Source: Ecdyonurus torrentis (Eukaryota > Arthropoda > Insecta > Ephemeroptera > Heptageniidae). Taken from it: a DNA stretch of 64,000 nt. The position numbers were made by a program, and so were the translations under genes. The first letter of the stretch is position 1. Each line of letters starts with the position of its first letter. The DNA lies in NCBI GenBank assembly GCA_949318235.1, contig OX439133.1, positions 17,454,099-17,518,098 of the forward strand. Reading direction: 5' to 3'. This document shows positions 22,900 to 31,252 of this stretch, in pieces. The notes under the pieces are model-generated. The model did not search any database. It saw only the letters and a program-made list of their open reading frames with translations, and was not told where the DNA came from.

Positions 22900-23846
22900 G
22901 TGAGTATACTATAGATAATTTTATTTTAACCTTGTATAATATTTTTTCTTTGTTCAAAATAAATTTAAGAGTAATTATTCAATGCTATATTGAATTGAGA
23001 AAGTAAAATACTGTTCATTTTTGTTAAAAATAATCTAACATGAGCGATTAATATACATATTTGCACTTATCATGGAAATAGAAAAAAAAATGACCTTGGT
23101 GTGTTAAAATATTGTTAACTAACGTGTGTAGGGTAATTTTTTTTAAAAAGTATTTAATATAAAAAAATAAGAATGAGCTTGATAATGTTTTGTTTCACTC
23201 ATAATATAAGTGAGAAAAAAAAATATTTATTTCATATATGTGTGTATGATATATGAATAATTTTTGAATTTCTATGGAAAAGTAAAGAGAAAAGAGTAAA
23301 TGTTATAAAGCTAAGTAAAAATATATAACGTTGACTATATTTCTCTTTCAATGCTATAGTGTTAACAAGATATACTAACTTGAGTTACAATACGCATGAA
23401 AAATTAGAAATGTCTTTCAAATGTGTGCAAGGAAGGAAATATATTTTTTCATATACTATTAATAATAAAATTATAACTAATTTTTGTGCTAACTCAAGGC
23501 CACTAACTCAAGGCCAGTGGGACAGCAATACAGTATATAGTAACTAGCGATTATATATGATAGGAAAAATATATTTATCTCTCAACTGTGCACTAGCAAG
23601 CAATAATATATTTTTATTATAATAGTTATAGAAAATTTTAACATTTTTTTTTTTTTTTGCAATATAAATTTTCTCAAGGCCAGAGCGATAGCAATACATA
23701 GTAACTTTAGTTTAAATATTAAAATTAAAATGTCCATTAAGTGAGTACTAGCATACTACTTTATAATAAAGTATACCTTTAAACTTCAGACACACATCAT
23801 ATCGTAACAAAATATTCATTTATCTTTCTTTCTGTTTCATTTAAAG
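22900..23846 (+). other. Possible 5'UTR intron of the polymerase gene
   Basis: CTCAA/GTGAGTAT at 22899-22900 resembles a donor, and a pyrimidine-rich TCTTTCTTTCTGTTTCATTT then AAAG ends at 23846, eight bases before the polymerase ATG. If used, it would remove 947 bases of AT-rich non-coding DNA. No transcript evidence; otherwise the stretch holds no recognised gene. Confidence 0.35.
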
Positions 23847-23854
23847 CCTCAACG

Positions 23855-26800
23855 ATGTCGAACAGTAAGCAAGTGGTTTCCAGCATCAAGTGTGATCACT
23901 GCGAGTTGCTATTTAAAGAAAAAAAGGACGTCCAACTTCATAGTTTTTACAAGCATGGAAAAAACATTTTTCCCTGTGAGAATTGTGGCGAGTTTTTCTC
24001 TAACATACAAAACAGAAAGAGACATCAAGCCATTAGCTGTAAACATAATAGTGAAAACCAAGCTAAAAGAGTGAGAAGAGAGGAGAATGATACTGCTGAA
24101 ATAGAAACTGCAGGGCCTAGTAAATTAGCATGTAAAAATTGTAATGCGACTTTTAGTAGAACTGATGCACTCAAAAGACATACAGCAAAATATTGTAAAT
24201 TACAAGGTGGTAGAAATGTATTTAGAGAAACAACTTTAACTTCAAACGCTGCCAATGTTTCAACTAGCAAAAACGTTGAGCCGCAAGCTTCAACTTCTAC
24301 CCAAGCTCCAAGTATTGTCAATGTTGCAGCGACACGCAACGTGGACTCTCCACAAGTCAGACAGCAGGCGCAAGCAACTGCAGCCACTGCTTCAAGCCAA
24401 GAAGCTTCACATTCTCAAAATAATGAAAACATTGACCCTGCCTCACACCAGAAAGAGAAAGAAACAACTGAGACTGTAGAAATTGATGCTTCAGAGGCTG
24501 TCGATGAAAATAATTTGGCTGATATGAATAGTGAGTTTAAAAAACTTTTAGATACTAGTGAAATTGTGTGTTTAGAATCAGCATTTGAAAGTAGAATTTG
24601 CACATATAAAATTGTAAATAAGAGTGAAGAGCATGATCCTCTAAAATATTTAAATTCAAAGTCAAGTATAATACAGCATATCATACAGAAAGAGTTACTA
24701 ATCAAGCAGTGTTTGAAAGTAAATGTGAGGTTTGAAGTTGAGCATGAAAATTTACGAGGTGAAATCCAAGAAAAAAACTTCAAAACAATGAATGTAGCAA
24801 TTTATAGAGAAAGTGATTTAAATGACTATGTTGCAAAAACATATGACAAGTTGCAACGTGAAATGAGTGAGTTCCAAGGAAAAGGTAGTGGCTGGACAGT
24901 TTCTAAAGTGCAAGGCATAGAAGTTCGTGTAAATAAATTCAATCCTCTTAGAGGCAATGGTTACATTCATTTGCCTGAAAGCTTACGTAAACGCAACGCA
25001 GTTGTAAATATACAAAACAATGACTCACATTGTTTCAAATATTCAGTTTTAGCAAAGTTAGTCACAGAATCACGCCCAGAGAGCTACGATTATTCTAAAA
25101 TGTCAAACAAATATAACTTTAAATGTATAAATGCTCCTACTAAGCTGAGTGAGATCCCTACTTTTGAAACAGTAAACCACATGAGTATTAACGTATTCGG
25201 TTTAGATGAAAATGACAAAGTATTTCCTTTAAAAGTTTGTGAAACTGAATTAGAAGATCATAGAGATTTATTGTTTTTAACTGACAAATACGGTTCAACT
25301 CACTTTTGTTATATTTCTGATTTCGATAGGCTCGTAACATCTCAGCTTAGTAAGAGAAGAAATAGAAAAAGTATTTGTAAAAGATGTTTTACATTTTATT
25401 ACAAAGACAGAAATGGTGAAGAAAACTTGAAAAAGCATAAAGAATTATGTAGCAAGAGAAAAGTTGCTAGAATTTTAATGCCTGATCAAGAGCATTCTGA
25501 AATAAAGTTTAAAAACGTTGAACATTCTCTTCGCTTACCAATAGTTCTTTATGCAGATTTCGAGAGTACTTTAAAAAAAGTTGACAGTTGTATGCCAAAC
25601 CCGAACGAATCTAGCACCACTTCTACTCAAGTGCATGATCTTATGAGTTATTGTGTTCATATTAAAACTCACGGGTTAAATGAAGCAGAAAAAAAGTATC
25701 TGCCAAAAGAACCATTCACGTATAGAAAAAAGTGTGAAGATGATGATATTGGAGCTCACTTTGTAAAATATATACAAAAGATAGCAAACATAGTAAAAGA
25801 GATCTATGCCAAGCAAGATCCTATGAATTCACTTACAGTGGCGGAAAAAGTCTCGTATGCTGCTGCTAAAGAATGCTACTTATGTAATAATTTGTTTACT
25901 GCTAGCAACTACAAAGTGAGAGACCATGATCACATCACGGGTGCTTATAGGGGTGCCTGTCATAACATTTGTAACTTAAATAATAGGAAGCCGAGAGTAA
26001 TGCCCATATTCTTTCACGGTCTGTCTAATTACGATTCCCATTTCATTGTAAAAAAATTAAATGTGATTCCAGGCGATGTTGAAGTGATCCCAAACACTGA
26101 GGAGAAGTATATAAGTTTTACTAAAAAAATTGGAAACATTAAATGTAGATTTCTCGACAGCCTCAGATTTATGCCATCTAGTCTGTCTACTCTGGCAAAT
26201 AATTTACCTCGCGATGCATTCATGGAAACAGCTAAAAATAGCAACGTATCAAAAGAGCAGTTGCAGCTCTTACTTCGCAAAGGTGTTTATTGCTATGACT
26301 ATACAGATTCCCTTGATAAGTTGAAAGAAACGTCTCTGCCTGCTAAAGAAATGTTTAGAAGCTTGCTCACAGAGTCAGACATAAGTGATGAGGATTATCT
26401 TCATGCTCAGACTGTTTGGGATCAGTTCAATATAAAAACTCTCGGCGAATATAGTGACTTGTATCTTAGAACTGATGTTTTGATCCTTGCTGATGTGTTC
26501 GAACGCTTTCGCGACTTATGTTTAAAAAATTATGAACTTGATCCATGCTATTACTTCACAGCTCCGGGTCTTGCGTGGGATGCTGCATTGAAAAAAACTA
26601 AAGTCACTCTTGAACTATTGCAGGATTACGATATGTTGCTGATGTTCGAGGAGGGAATACGCGGTGGCTTCACCACTTGTGTCACTCGTCACGCTGTTGC
26701 CAACAATCCATACTTGGAAAATTTCGATCCAAGTAAACCGACACAATATATATTTTACGGAGACAGTAATAATTTATATGGTGGAGCCATGATAAATCAC

Positions 26801-28009
26801 CTGCCTTATGGAGGGTTTGAATGGGCCGATGTAGAGTCAATAGAGCCAATTACTGATATAGCAGATGATGCTGACGAGGGGTACCTATTTGAAGTCGATG
26901 TTGCATATCCTGATCACTTGCATGACGTTCATTCCGATTTGCCGTTTTTACCTCACAAGTCTGTGCCTGTCGGTTCAATATATCCCAAGCTCGTAAGCAC
27001 ATTGCATCACAAGGAAAAGTATGTGGCACATTATAGATTTCTTAAACAGGCCATTGCTCACGGTCTCGTCATTACTAAAATTCATAGAGCTATTAAATTC
27101 AAACAATCAGCTTGGTTAGCTTCATATATCAATCATAACACAAAACTTAGACAAGCAGCTCTGAATCAGTTTGAAAGAGATTTCTTCAAGTTGATGAACA
27201 ATGCAGTATTCGGCAAGACCATGGAGCAAGTAAGAAATCGCATGATTATTCGCATCGTTACCACAGAAGTTTTGCTCCAAAAACTTATAAATAAGTGTAA
27301 CTTCTTAGACAGAACCATATTTGCAGAGAATGTTGTAGCTGTGCATTTGGCTAAAGAGAGCATCATCATGAATAAGCCCGTTTACATTGGCCAAGCTATT
27401 CTTGATATATCGAAAATAACCATGTACGAGTTTTACTATGATGTATTGAAGGCTAGGTATGGTGAAAAGTTGAAGCTTTTGTATGGAGATACTGATGCCT
27501 GGATATACATGGTAGAAACATCTGATATATACAAGGACTGCTTGGAAATGAAGCAGCATTTTGATTTCTCTGGTTATCCCAAGACACATATGTGTTACTC
27601 TCTTGAGAATATGAAGGTGTTGTGTAAATTCAAAGACGAGACCAATGGTAAACCAATAAGTCAGTTCTGTGGCTTACGTCCTAAAATGTATTTCATTGAA
27701 TTTGACGGTCAGCACGTCAAGAAGATCAAGGGAGTAAAATCATACGCAGTCAAAAAGAAAGTGTCCATAGCAGATTATTTAAAATGTCTTCATACTAAAG
27801 AACCATCTCTTGTATCTTATAGAAACATCATGTCAAAGAAACATAATGTTTCTACCGTTGATTGCACTAAGATAGCGTTATCATTCTATGATGATAAACG
27901 TATCATTCTGGGGGATGGGATCAATACACTTCCATATGGACATAAGAGCGTACGTACATTGGAAATGGATGTACACATGGATGTGGTAGTGGATATGAAT
28001 ATCTACTAA
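23855..28009 (+). CDS. PolB: Protein-primed family B DNA polymerase of Polinton type
   Basis: Replicates the element's linear genome by protein priming. The 1,384 residues form these parts. At residues about 10-60 and 90-115 are three C2H2-like zinc fingers (CDHC, CENC, CKNC), followed by a Gln/Ser/Thr-rich linker to about 225. The region to about 560 would hold the terminal-protein-like part. The 3'-5' exonuclease has motifs at D568/E570 (ADFES), D727 (NYDSH) and D868/D874 (YSDLYLRTD). An endonuclease-VII-like Cys/His insert (C674, RDHDHITG at 689) lies between the first two. Polymerase motifs are A D970 (DSNNLYG), B K1112-G1120 (KLMNNAVFG) and C D1212-T-D1214 (YGDTDA); KKIKG follows. All catalytic acids are present and the frame is unbroken. 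The start ATG at 23855 follows a splice-acceptor-like tract. An AATAAA lies 90 bases after the stop. Identification is very secure. Confidence 0.97.
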   Translation: MSNSKQVVSSIKCDHCELLFKEKKDVQLHSFYKHGKNIFPCENCGEFFSNIQNRKRHQAISCKHNSENQAKRVRREENDTAEIETAGPSKLACKNCNATFSRTDALKRHTAKYCKLQGGRNVFRETTLTSNAANVSTSKNVEPQASTSTQAPSIVNVAATRNVDSPQVRQQAQATAATASSQEASHSQNNENIDPASHQKEKETTETVEIDASEAVDENNLADMNSEFKKLLDTSEIVCLESAFESRICTYKIVNKSEEHDPLKYLNSKSSIIQHIIQKELLIKQCLKVNVRFEVEHENLRGEIQEKNFKTMNVAIYRESDLNDYVAKTYDKLQREMSEFQGKGSGWTVSKVQGIEVRVNKFNPLRGNGYIHLPESLRKRNAVVNIQNNDSHCFKYSVLAKLVTESRPESYDYSKMSNKYNFKCINAPTKLSEIPTFETVNHMSINVFGLDENDKVFPLKVCETELEDHRDLLFLTDKYGSTHFCYISDFDRLVTSQLSKRRNRKSICKRCFTFYYKDRNGEENLKKHKELCSKRKVARILMPDQEHSEIKFKNVEHSLRLPIVLYADFESTLKKVDSCMPNPNESSTTSTQVHDLMSYCVHIKTHGLNEAEKKYLPKEPFTYRKKCEDDDIGAHFVKYIQKIANIVKEIYAKQDPMNSLTVAEKVSYAAAKECYLCNNLFTASNYKVRDHDHITGAYRGACHNICNLNNRKPRVMPIFFHGLSNYDSHFIVKKLNVIPGDVEVIPNTEEKYISFTKKIGNIKCRFLDSLRFMPSSLSTLANNLPRDAFMETAKNSNVSKEQLQLLLRKGVYCYDYTDSLDKLKETSLPAKEMFRSLLTESDISDEDYLHAQTVWDQFNIKTLGEYSDLYLRTDVLILADVFERFRDLCLKNYELDPCYYFTAPGLAWDAALKKTKVTLELLQDYDMLLMFEEGIRGGFTTCVTRHAVANNPYLENFDPSKPTQYIFYGDSNNLYGGAMINHLPYGGFEWADVESIEPITDIADDADEGYLFEVDVAYPDHLHDVHSDLPFLPHKSVPVGSIYPKLVSTLHHKEKYVAHYRFLKQAIAHGLVITKIHRAIKFKQSAWLASYINHNTKLRQAALNQFERDFFKLMNNAVFGKTMEQVRNRMIIRIVTTEVLLQKLINKCNFLDRTIFAENVVAVHLAKESIIMNKPVYIGQAILDISKITMYEFYYDVLKARYGEKLKLLYGDTDAWIYMVETSDIYKDCLEMKQHFDFSGYPKTHMCYSLENMKVLCKFKDETNGKPISQFCGLRPKMYFIEFDGQHVKKIKGVKSYAVKKKVSIADYLKCLHTKEPSLVSYRNIMSKKHNVSTVDCTKIALSFYDDKRIILGDGINTLPYGHKSVRTLEMDVHMDVVVDMNIY

Positions 28010-28098
28010 AAATGTACTTTTACTTTATATTTTATTCTAACACTATAGTAGCACCTAGCTTTAATTTTTTATATGTAAATAGGTTTACTTTGCTTCTC

Positions 28099-28104
28099 AA
28101 TAAA
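28099..28104 (+). terminator. Poly(A) signal of the polymerase gene
   Basis: AATAAA 90 bases after the polymerase stop, in the 206-base gap between the convergent polymerase and integrase genes. Confidence 0.7.
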
Positions 28105-28134
28105 AAACTAGTAATAATTTGAATATACATTTTT

Positions 28135-28140
28135 TTTATT
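28135..28140 (-). terminator. Poly(A) signal of the integrase-side transcripts
   Basis: TTTATT on the plus strand is AATAAA on the minus strand, 76 bases beyond the integrase stop. Confidence 0.6.
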
Positions 28141-28215
28141 TTTTAACATCTAACTTACCTTATAATATCATTATCATTATAACATATTTTAACTATATAC
28201 AATGTCATACATGTT

Positions 28216-29151
28216 TTACTTCAAAACATCATTTTTATTTACCCAGCAGTTGTGTGAACTATCAAATCCAAGAAATTTAACAAACAACTTGTCTTTGGCT
28301 CGCTTTAAAACTTTCTCAATGAGATAGACTTCATCAACAGAAGTTTTTTGTAACTCTTCTTCATAAAATCCACCCAGTACGGGCTGATCTAAGTAGTCGA
28401 GCAATAGATAAGTTGTTGGCATCGTTTTCTGAATTTTTACAATTTTAAAGACTTCGTTAGACCAATTTGGAGTATAGCCTTTACCAAAATCTGATTTTAC
28501 TTTCGAAATTCTCACCCTATCATTGACTTTAAATTTAGGAGGCTTAGGGTTAGTATATTTTACAGCATAAACAGTTTCAAGCAGATTTTTCTCATTAGCA
28601 GCATTGACATCAGCAGGTTTCATACGAATTGTGCTGTGAATATTATTATTGTAAGTTTTTAAGAGCTGAGGTAACAATTTAAGCCATTGATAATTTCCTT
28701 GCAGACTGAATGCCTTCCACATCATATTTTTAACAGTTCTATTAAAACGTTCACAAATGAAAGCTTTCATCTGAGTATATGAGCTATAGTGATTGATGTT
28801 GTTATCTTTCATAAGTGTTAGGAAACTAGAGTTGTAAAATTCTTTTCCTTTATCACTTGGTATGTTCTTGGGTACACGCCCCTGTTTGAAGACACTAGCA
28901 AGGGCAGCCGTGACGACAGGTCCAGTTTTGTTTTTAACAGGTACAGCCCAGGCAAATTTGGAGAAAACACATATGATTGTGAGTATGTAGTTGAAACCTC
29001 GGTTTTGCTTTGAAAACTGATTCATCTCTACCAAGTCGATCTGCCACAAGTCATCCACTCCTTTCATATGCATCTTTCGTCTCTGATAGTTCTTTCGTGC
29101 CGGCTTGTGGAGCTCGTTCACCAGTGTTTCTTTTACTCCATCTTCGACCAT
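28216..29151 (-). CDS. int: Retroviral-type (RVE) integrase with chromodomain
   Basis: Expected to join the element's ends to chromosomal DNA and create the 6-base duplication seen here. The 311-residue protein has an RNase-H-fold DDE core: D39 in WQIDLV, D100 in PSDKGKEF, and E134 in KAFICERFNRT, with 33 residues between the last two. An SH3-like DNA-binding stretch follows at about 205-250 (FKVNDRVRISK). A chromodomain-like end (about 275-311) has YLIEKVLKR, FVKFLGF and NCW, as in other Polinton integrases. Little remains of an N-terminal zinc domain, though ELHKPARKNYQRRK is typical for the group. The ATG at 29151 overlaps the end of the upstream minus-strand gene by 19 bases. A stop lies 27-30 bases upstream in frame, so a longer protein would need splicing. 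The triad is complete, so activity is plausible. Confidence 0.95.
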   Translation of the reverse strand: MVEDGVKETLVNELHKPARKNYQRRKMHMKGVDDLWQIDLVEMNQFSKQNRGFNYILTIICVFSKFAWAVPVKNKTGPVVTAALASVFKQGRVPKNIPSDKGKEFYNSSFLTLMKDNNINHYSSYTQMKAFICERFNRTVKNMMWKAFSLQGNYQWLKLLPQLLKTYNNNIHSTIRMKPADVNAANEKNLLETVYAVKYTNPKPPKFKVNDRVRISKVKSDFGKGYTPNWSNEVFKIVKIQKTMPTTYLLLDYLDQPVLGGFYEEELQKTSVDEVYLIEKVLKRAKDKLFVKFLGFDSSHNCWVNKNDVLK

Positions 29152-29603
29152 TCTAGCACAATTTTCCTCAAAATATTAAGGTACTTGACTTGCTTTTGGT
29201 CCTTTGCTATTGAACCACCGTCCTCAACGGCTTCTCCGTCAGTACTGATTCTGCTTATATGGTCTTCTATGAGGGAATTAAGTTTAAGCTTGTCTTGAGT
29301 AAGATAACTTCTAAGTGATTCTCTAACAATCGATGTATACAATTGTGCAGCTGTGCCGCCCACTTGGCCGAAGTTCTTGACAGAATAAAGATCTGAAGCG
29401 TTGTAAGCTACCAAGCTGACTTCTGAAAATTTCTCATCCACGTACAACTTATTGGTAGCATCTGTTTTGTCAATAGGTGGTTCAACATTTATGATTCTTC
29501 TCTTTTTTGCATTGATAAACTCCTCTTCTTCATGAGACGCTTCGAAGAAACCATGTTTATGTTGAAGATGAAACGATGCACGTCCAAACTTGTCAACGCT
29601 CAT
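29133..29603 (-). CDS. Polinton protein with a fibre-like motif, function unknown
   Basis: 156 residues with no enzyme motif. It opens with SVDKFGRASF, then an acidic run (EEEEF). At about 33-60 is RRIINVEPPIDKTDATNKLY, continuing VDEKF. The run PxDxTDATNKxYVD looks like a repeat seen in the stalks of phage tail fibres and related trimeric attachment proteins. The C-terminal half is helical and charged (DKLKLNSLIEDHISR). A role as a fibre or other minor structural protein is only inference from this motif. It sits between the DUF8207 gene (36 bases upstream) and the integrase (19-base overlap), so the three minus-strand genes may be co-transcribed. No TATA-TCAGT promoter is seen. That it is a real gene is likely from its length, open frame and tight fit. 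Confidence 0.7.
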   Translation of the reverse strand: MSVDKFGRASFHLQHKHGFFEASHEEEEFINAKKRRIINVEPPIDKTDATNKLYVDEKFSEVSLVAYNASDLYSVKNFGQVGGTAAQLYTSIVRESLRSYLTQDKLKLNSLIEDHISRISTDGEAVEDGGSIAKDQKQVKYLNILRKIVLEWSKME

Positions 29604-29638
29604 TTTAACACTAACAATTTTTCATTCACTTGTTTCCT

Positions 29639-29644
29639 TTTATT
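29639..29644 (-). terminator. Poly(A) signal overlapping the DUF8207-gene stop
   Basis: GAATAAAAG on the minus strand: the AATAAA shares bases with the TAA stop of the gene at 29640-30413. Confidence 0.45.
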
Positions 29645-30413
29645 CTATAATACCAGCTTCGCGCAGTTCTTCTACGATCGAGAGCACTTCATTTTGATGA
29701 ATATTGTTTCCTGCTGACTGAGAAGCTAGAAGTAAGCGAAGTCTGTCAACGATCTCATTTGCGTCATCCCAATATTCATACCTAGGCTTATCCACAAGCA
29801 TGCCAGAACCTGATTTTGTAACGATGAACATTGGTTTAATGATGTTTAGATACTTGTAGCCTCTGTTGGAGTTAAGTATACCGTGCACTTTATATCCCTG
29901 CTTGTGAGCGTTTGATTTTGATACAAGAGTCTTGTAGATATTAAAATCTTCTTGTGTAAACAGTGTTCTTCTCGGTGCTTTCATAAACATCAATTCAAAG
30001 AGCCCAATCGTTCCTTCTATCTTCTCATCGTCAATAATAATGGAATTATCCTGAAATGTGACGGGGAACTTGCCAAGAAACCAATTTCCATCTTCGTGTC
30101 GTATACCATATGTAGTATCAAGATATTTCTTGTCTTGTGGTTGCATGTGTAAAGCAATGTAAGGAGATATCTGCTCTCCTACTTTATGTTTGGGCTGTTG
30201 AGTTGATGTTTTTACTTCTTCCAAATTTCTTGCTTCTTGTTTCATGTCTATTAATTTGTGTAGAGGCTCAGATATTGGTTTCAATGAAGTAGAGATCACA
30301 TCTTCATCTTTGAGTTTTGAAAGTTTTAATTTCTTGTACTTTTGACGTATAGCTTTTGCACTAGAGATAATATCCAGTGTCAGGGCATCACTCTCGGTGG
30401 TAGATCGCTTCAT
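29640..30413 (-). CDS. DUF8207-type Polinton protein, function unknown
   Basis: 257 residues. The N-terminus is charged (to about 90). The middle (about 100-200) has the pattern DTTYGIRHEDGNWFLGKFPV, then IEGTIGLFELMF, LFTQEDFNIYKTLVSKSNAH and KYLNIIKP. As I recall, this is the DUF8207 family found in Polinton-type elements of arthropods; I could not check it here. The last 45 residues (YWDDANEIVDRLRLLLASQ, AGNN, VEELREAGII) form a second conserved-looking helical module. No catalytic motif or membrane segment is visible. It lies between the ATPase gene (73-base gap) and the fibre-like gene (36-base gap) on the same strand. A structural or assembly role would fit the location but is not shown. 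The ATG at 30413 is the first in frame. Confidence 0.75.
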   Translation of the reverse strand: MKRSTTESDALTLDIISSAKAIRQKYKKLKLSKLKDEDVISTSLKPISEPLHKLIDMKQEARNLEEVKTSTQQPKHKVGEQISPYIALHMQPQDKKYLDTTYGIRHEDGNWFLGKFPVTFQDNSIIIDDEKIEGTIGLFELMFMKAPRRTLFTQEDFNIYKTLVSKSNAHKQGYKVHGILNSNRGYKYLNIIKPMFIVTKSGSGMLVDKPRYEYWDDANEIVDRLRLLLASQSAGNNIHQNEVLSIVEELREAGIIE

Positions 30414-30486
30414 TTTTTAGCTGCGATATTAAGATACAGAACTTAACAGTTTGACGGTTCAGAGTTAAATGGTGAATGTGAATAGT

Positions 30487-31182
30487 TTACAGTGTAGATA
30501 TATCAACAAAGTGGTCAAATCCTTTGCGATAACGTCCCTCGTTAAGCTTACACTCTTTGTCTATCGTGACAAAAGTATAGCTTTCATTCCACACTTTATT
30601 ACACATATTTAGAAATTGTGCAAACGTGATGTCTGGGCTTATGTGATCTGAGTAGATGTGCTTCAAGTTTAGCTCGTCTTGTTTGAAGAGTAATATGACG
30701 TTGGCATTGTCTCTTATCAAATGTTTTGGTACTTTAGCATAAGATTGACACAAATAAAAGCAATCTACACTTTTATGTCTGCCCATACTAAAGTAGTTTT
30801 TCATGTTTTCTTGCTTGTCACATATCACATCATCAAATATGAAGATAGAGTTTTCTTTTGCATTTTCTGGCGCTACTACTTCATTTGTATTAGAAAACGT
30901 CTCGTATTGAATTTCTGGTATCTTTTGCATTATGCGTGAGAGGTACTCGTATTTTGGCTGATACAAGCTTTTGCTGTACACATAAAGATTTTCAAACTTT
31001 AATCCACTGCGGTTTGTAAGCAGATGCATCATGAGGTTTGTTTTACCACAGGCAGAAGGTCCACATATCAGAGCTCTTATACTATTGGGAAATAATGAAC
31101 TATGTCTTGTGCGATCACCGATTCCCTCGCCAACTTTGATGTTTGTCACTGGGAGACGTACATCTTGCGCCACCAATCTCAT
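30487..31182 (-). CDS. Genome-packaging ATPase (FtsK/HerA, A32-like)
   Basis: 231 residues counted from the ATG at 31182. Pumps the genome into capsids in related viruses. Walker A is GPSACGKT (about residues 41-48), Walker B is SIFIFDDV (about 110-117), and the following QSYAKVPKHLIRDNAN matches the sensor region of A32-like ATPases. Length is normal for Polintons. The frame could extend upstream only to a GTG at 31206, so the first true ATG is 31182. That ATG lies 10 bases after a TCAGT initiator (A at 31192) whose TATA-like box is shared with the divergent PLA2 gene. No defect is seen. Confidence 0.93.
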   Translation of the reverse strand: MRLVAQDVRLPVTNIKVGEGIGDRTRHSSLFPNSIRALICGPSACGKTNLMMHLLTNRSGLKFENLYVYSKSLYQPKYEYLSRIMQKIPEIQYETFSNTNEVVAPENAKENSIFIFDDVICDKQENMKNYFSMGRHKSVDCFYLCQSYAKVPKHLIRDNANVILLFKQDELNLKHIYSDHISPDITFAQFLNMCNKVWNESYTFVTIDKECKLNEGRYRKGFDHFVDISTL

Positions 31183-31188
31183 TATTTC

Positions 31189-31252
31189 TACTGATGAGTA
31201 ATTCACCCGTCTCTGCTATTTAAACATGAATAGTCATAGCAAATTATTCAGT
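31189..31252. promoter_or_regulatory. Bidirectional TATA/TCAGT promoter between ATPase and PLA2-like genes
   Basis: A single AT core TATTTAAA (31217-31224; TTTAAATA on the other strand) serves both directions. Rightward: TCAGT at 31248-31252, A at +33 from the core start, and ATG at 31253. Leftward: TCAGT with A at 31192, 32 bases from the core's other edge, and ATG at 31182. TCAGT is the arthropod core initiator. The near-mirror spacing fixes both start codons. Use is inferred from sequence only. Confidence 0.65.

Noticed and set aside
22830..22905. tRNA-like stretch with GAGTTCGACTC (B-box match)
   Set aside because: The A box does not fit and the T stem pairs poorly, so I did not call a tRNA or tRNA-derived SINE.
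22736..22957. 73-codon frame on the minus strand
   Set aside because: No domain, lies in the presumed polymerase leader, and has no promoter or poly(A) context.
24025..24387. Antisense and alternate-frame ORFs within the polymerase gene
   Set aside because: Shadows of the polymerase coding sequence without domains.
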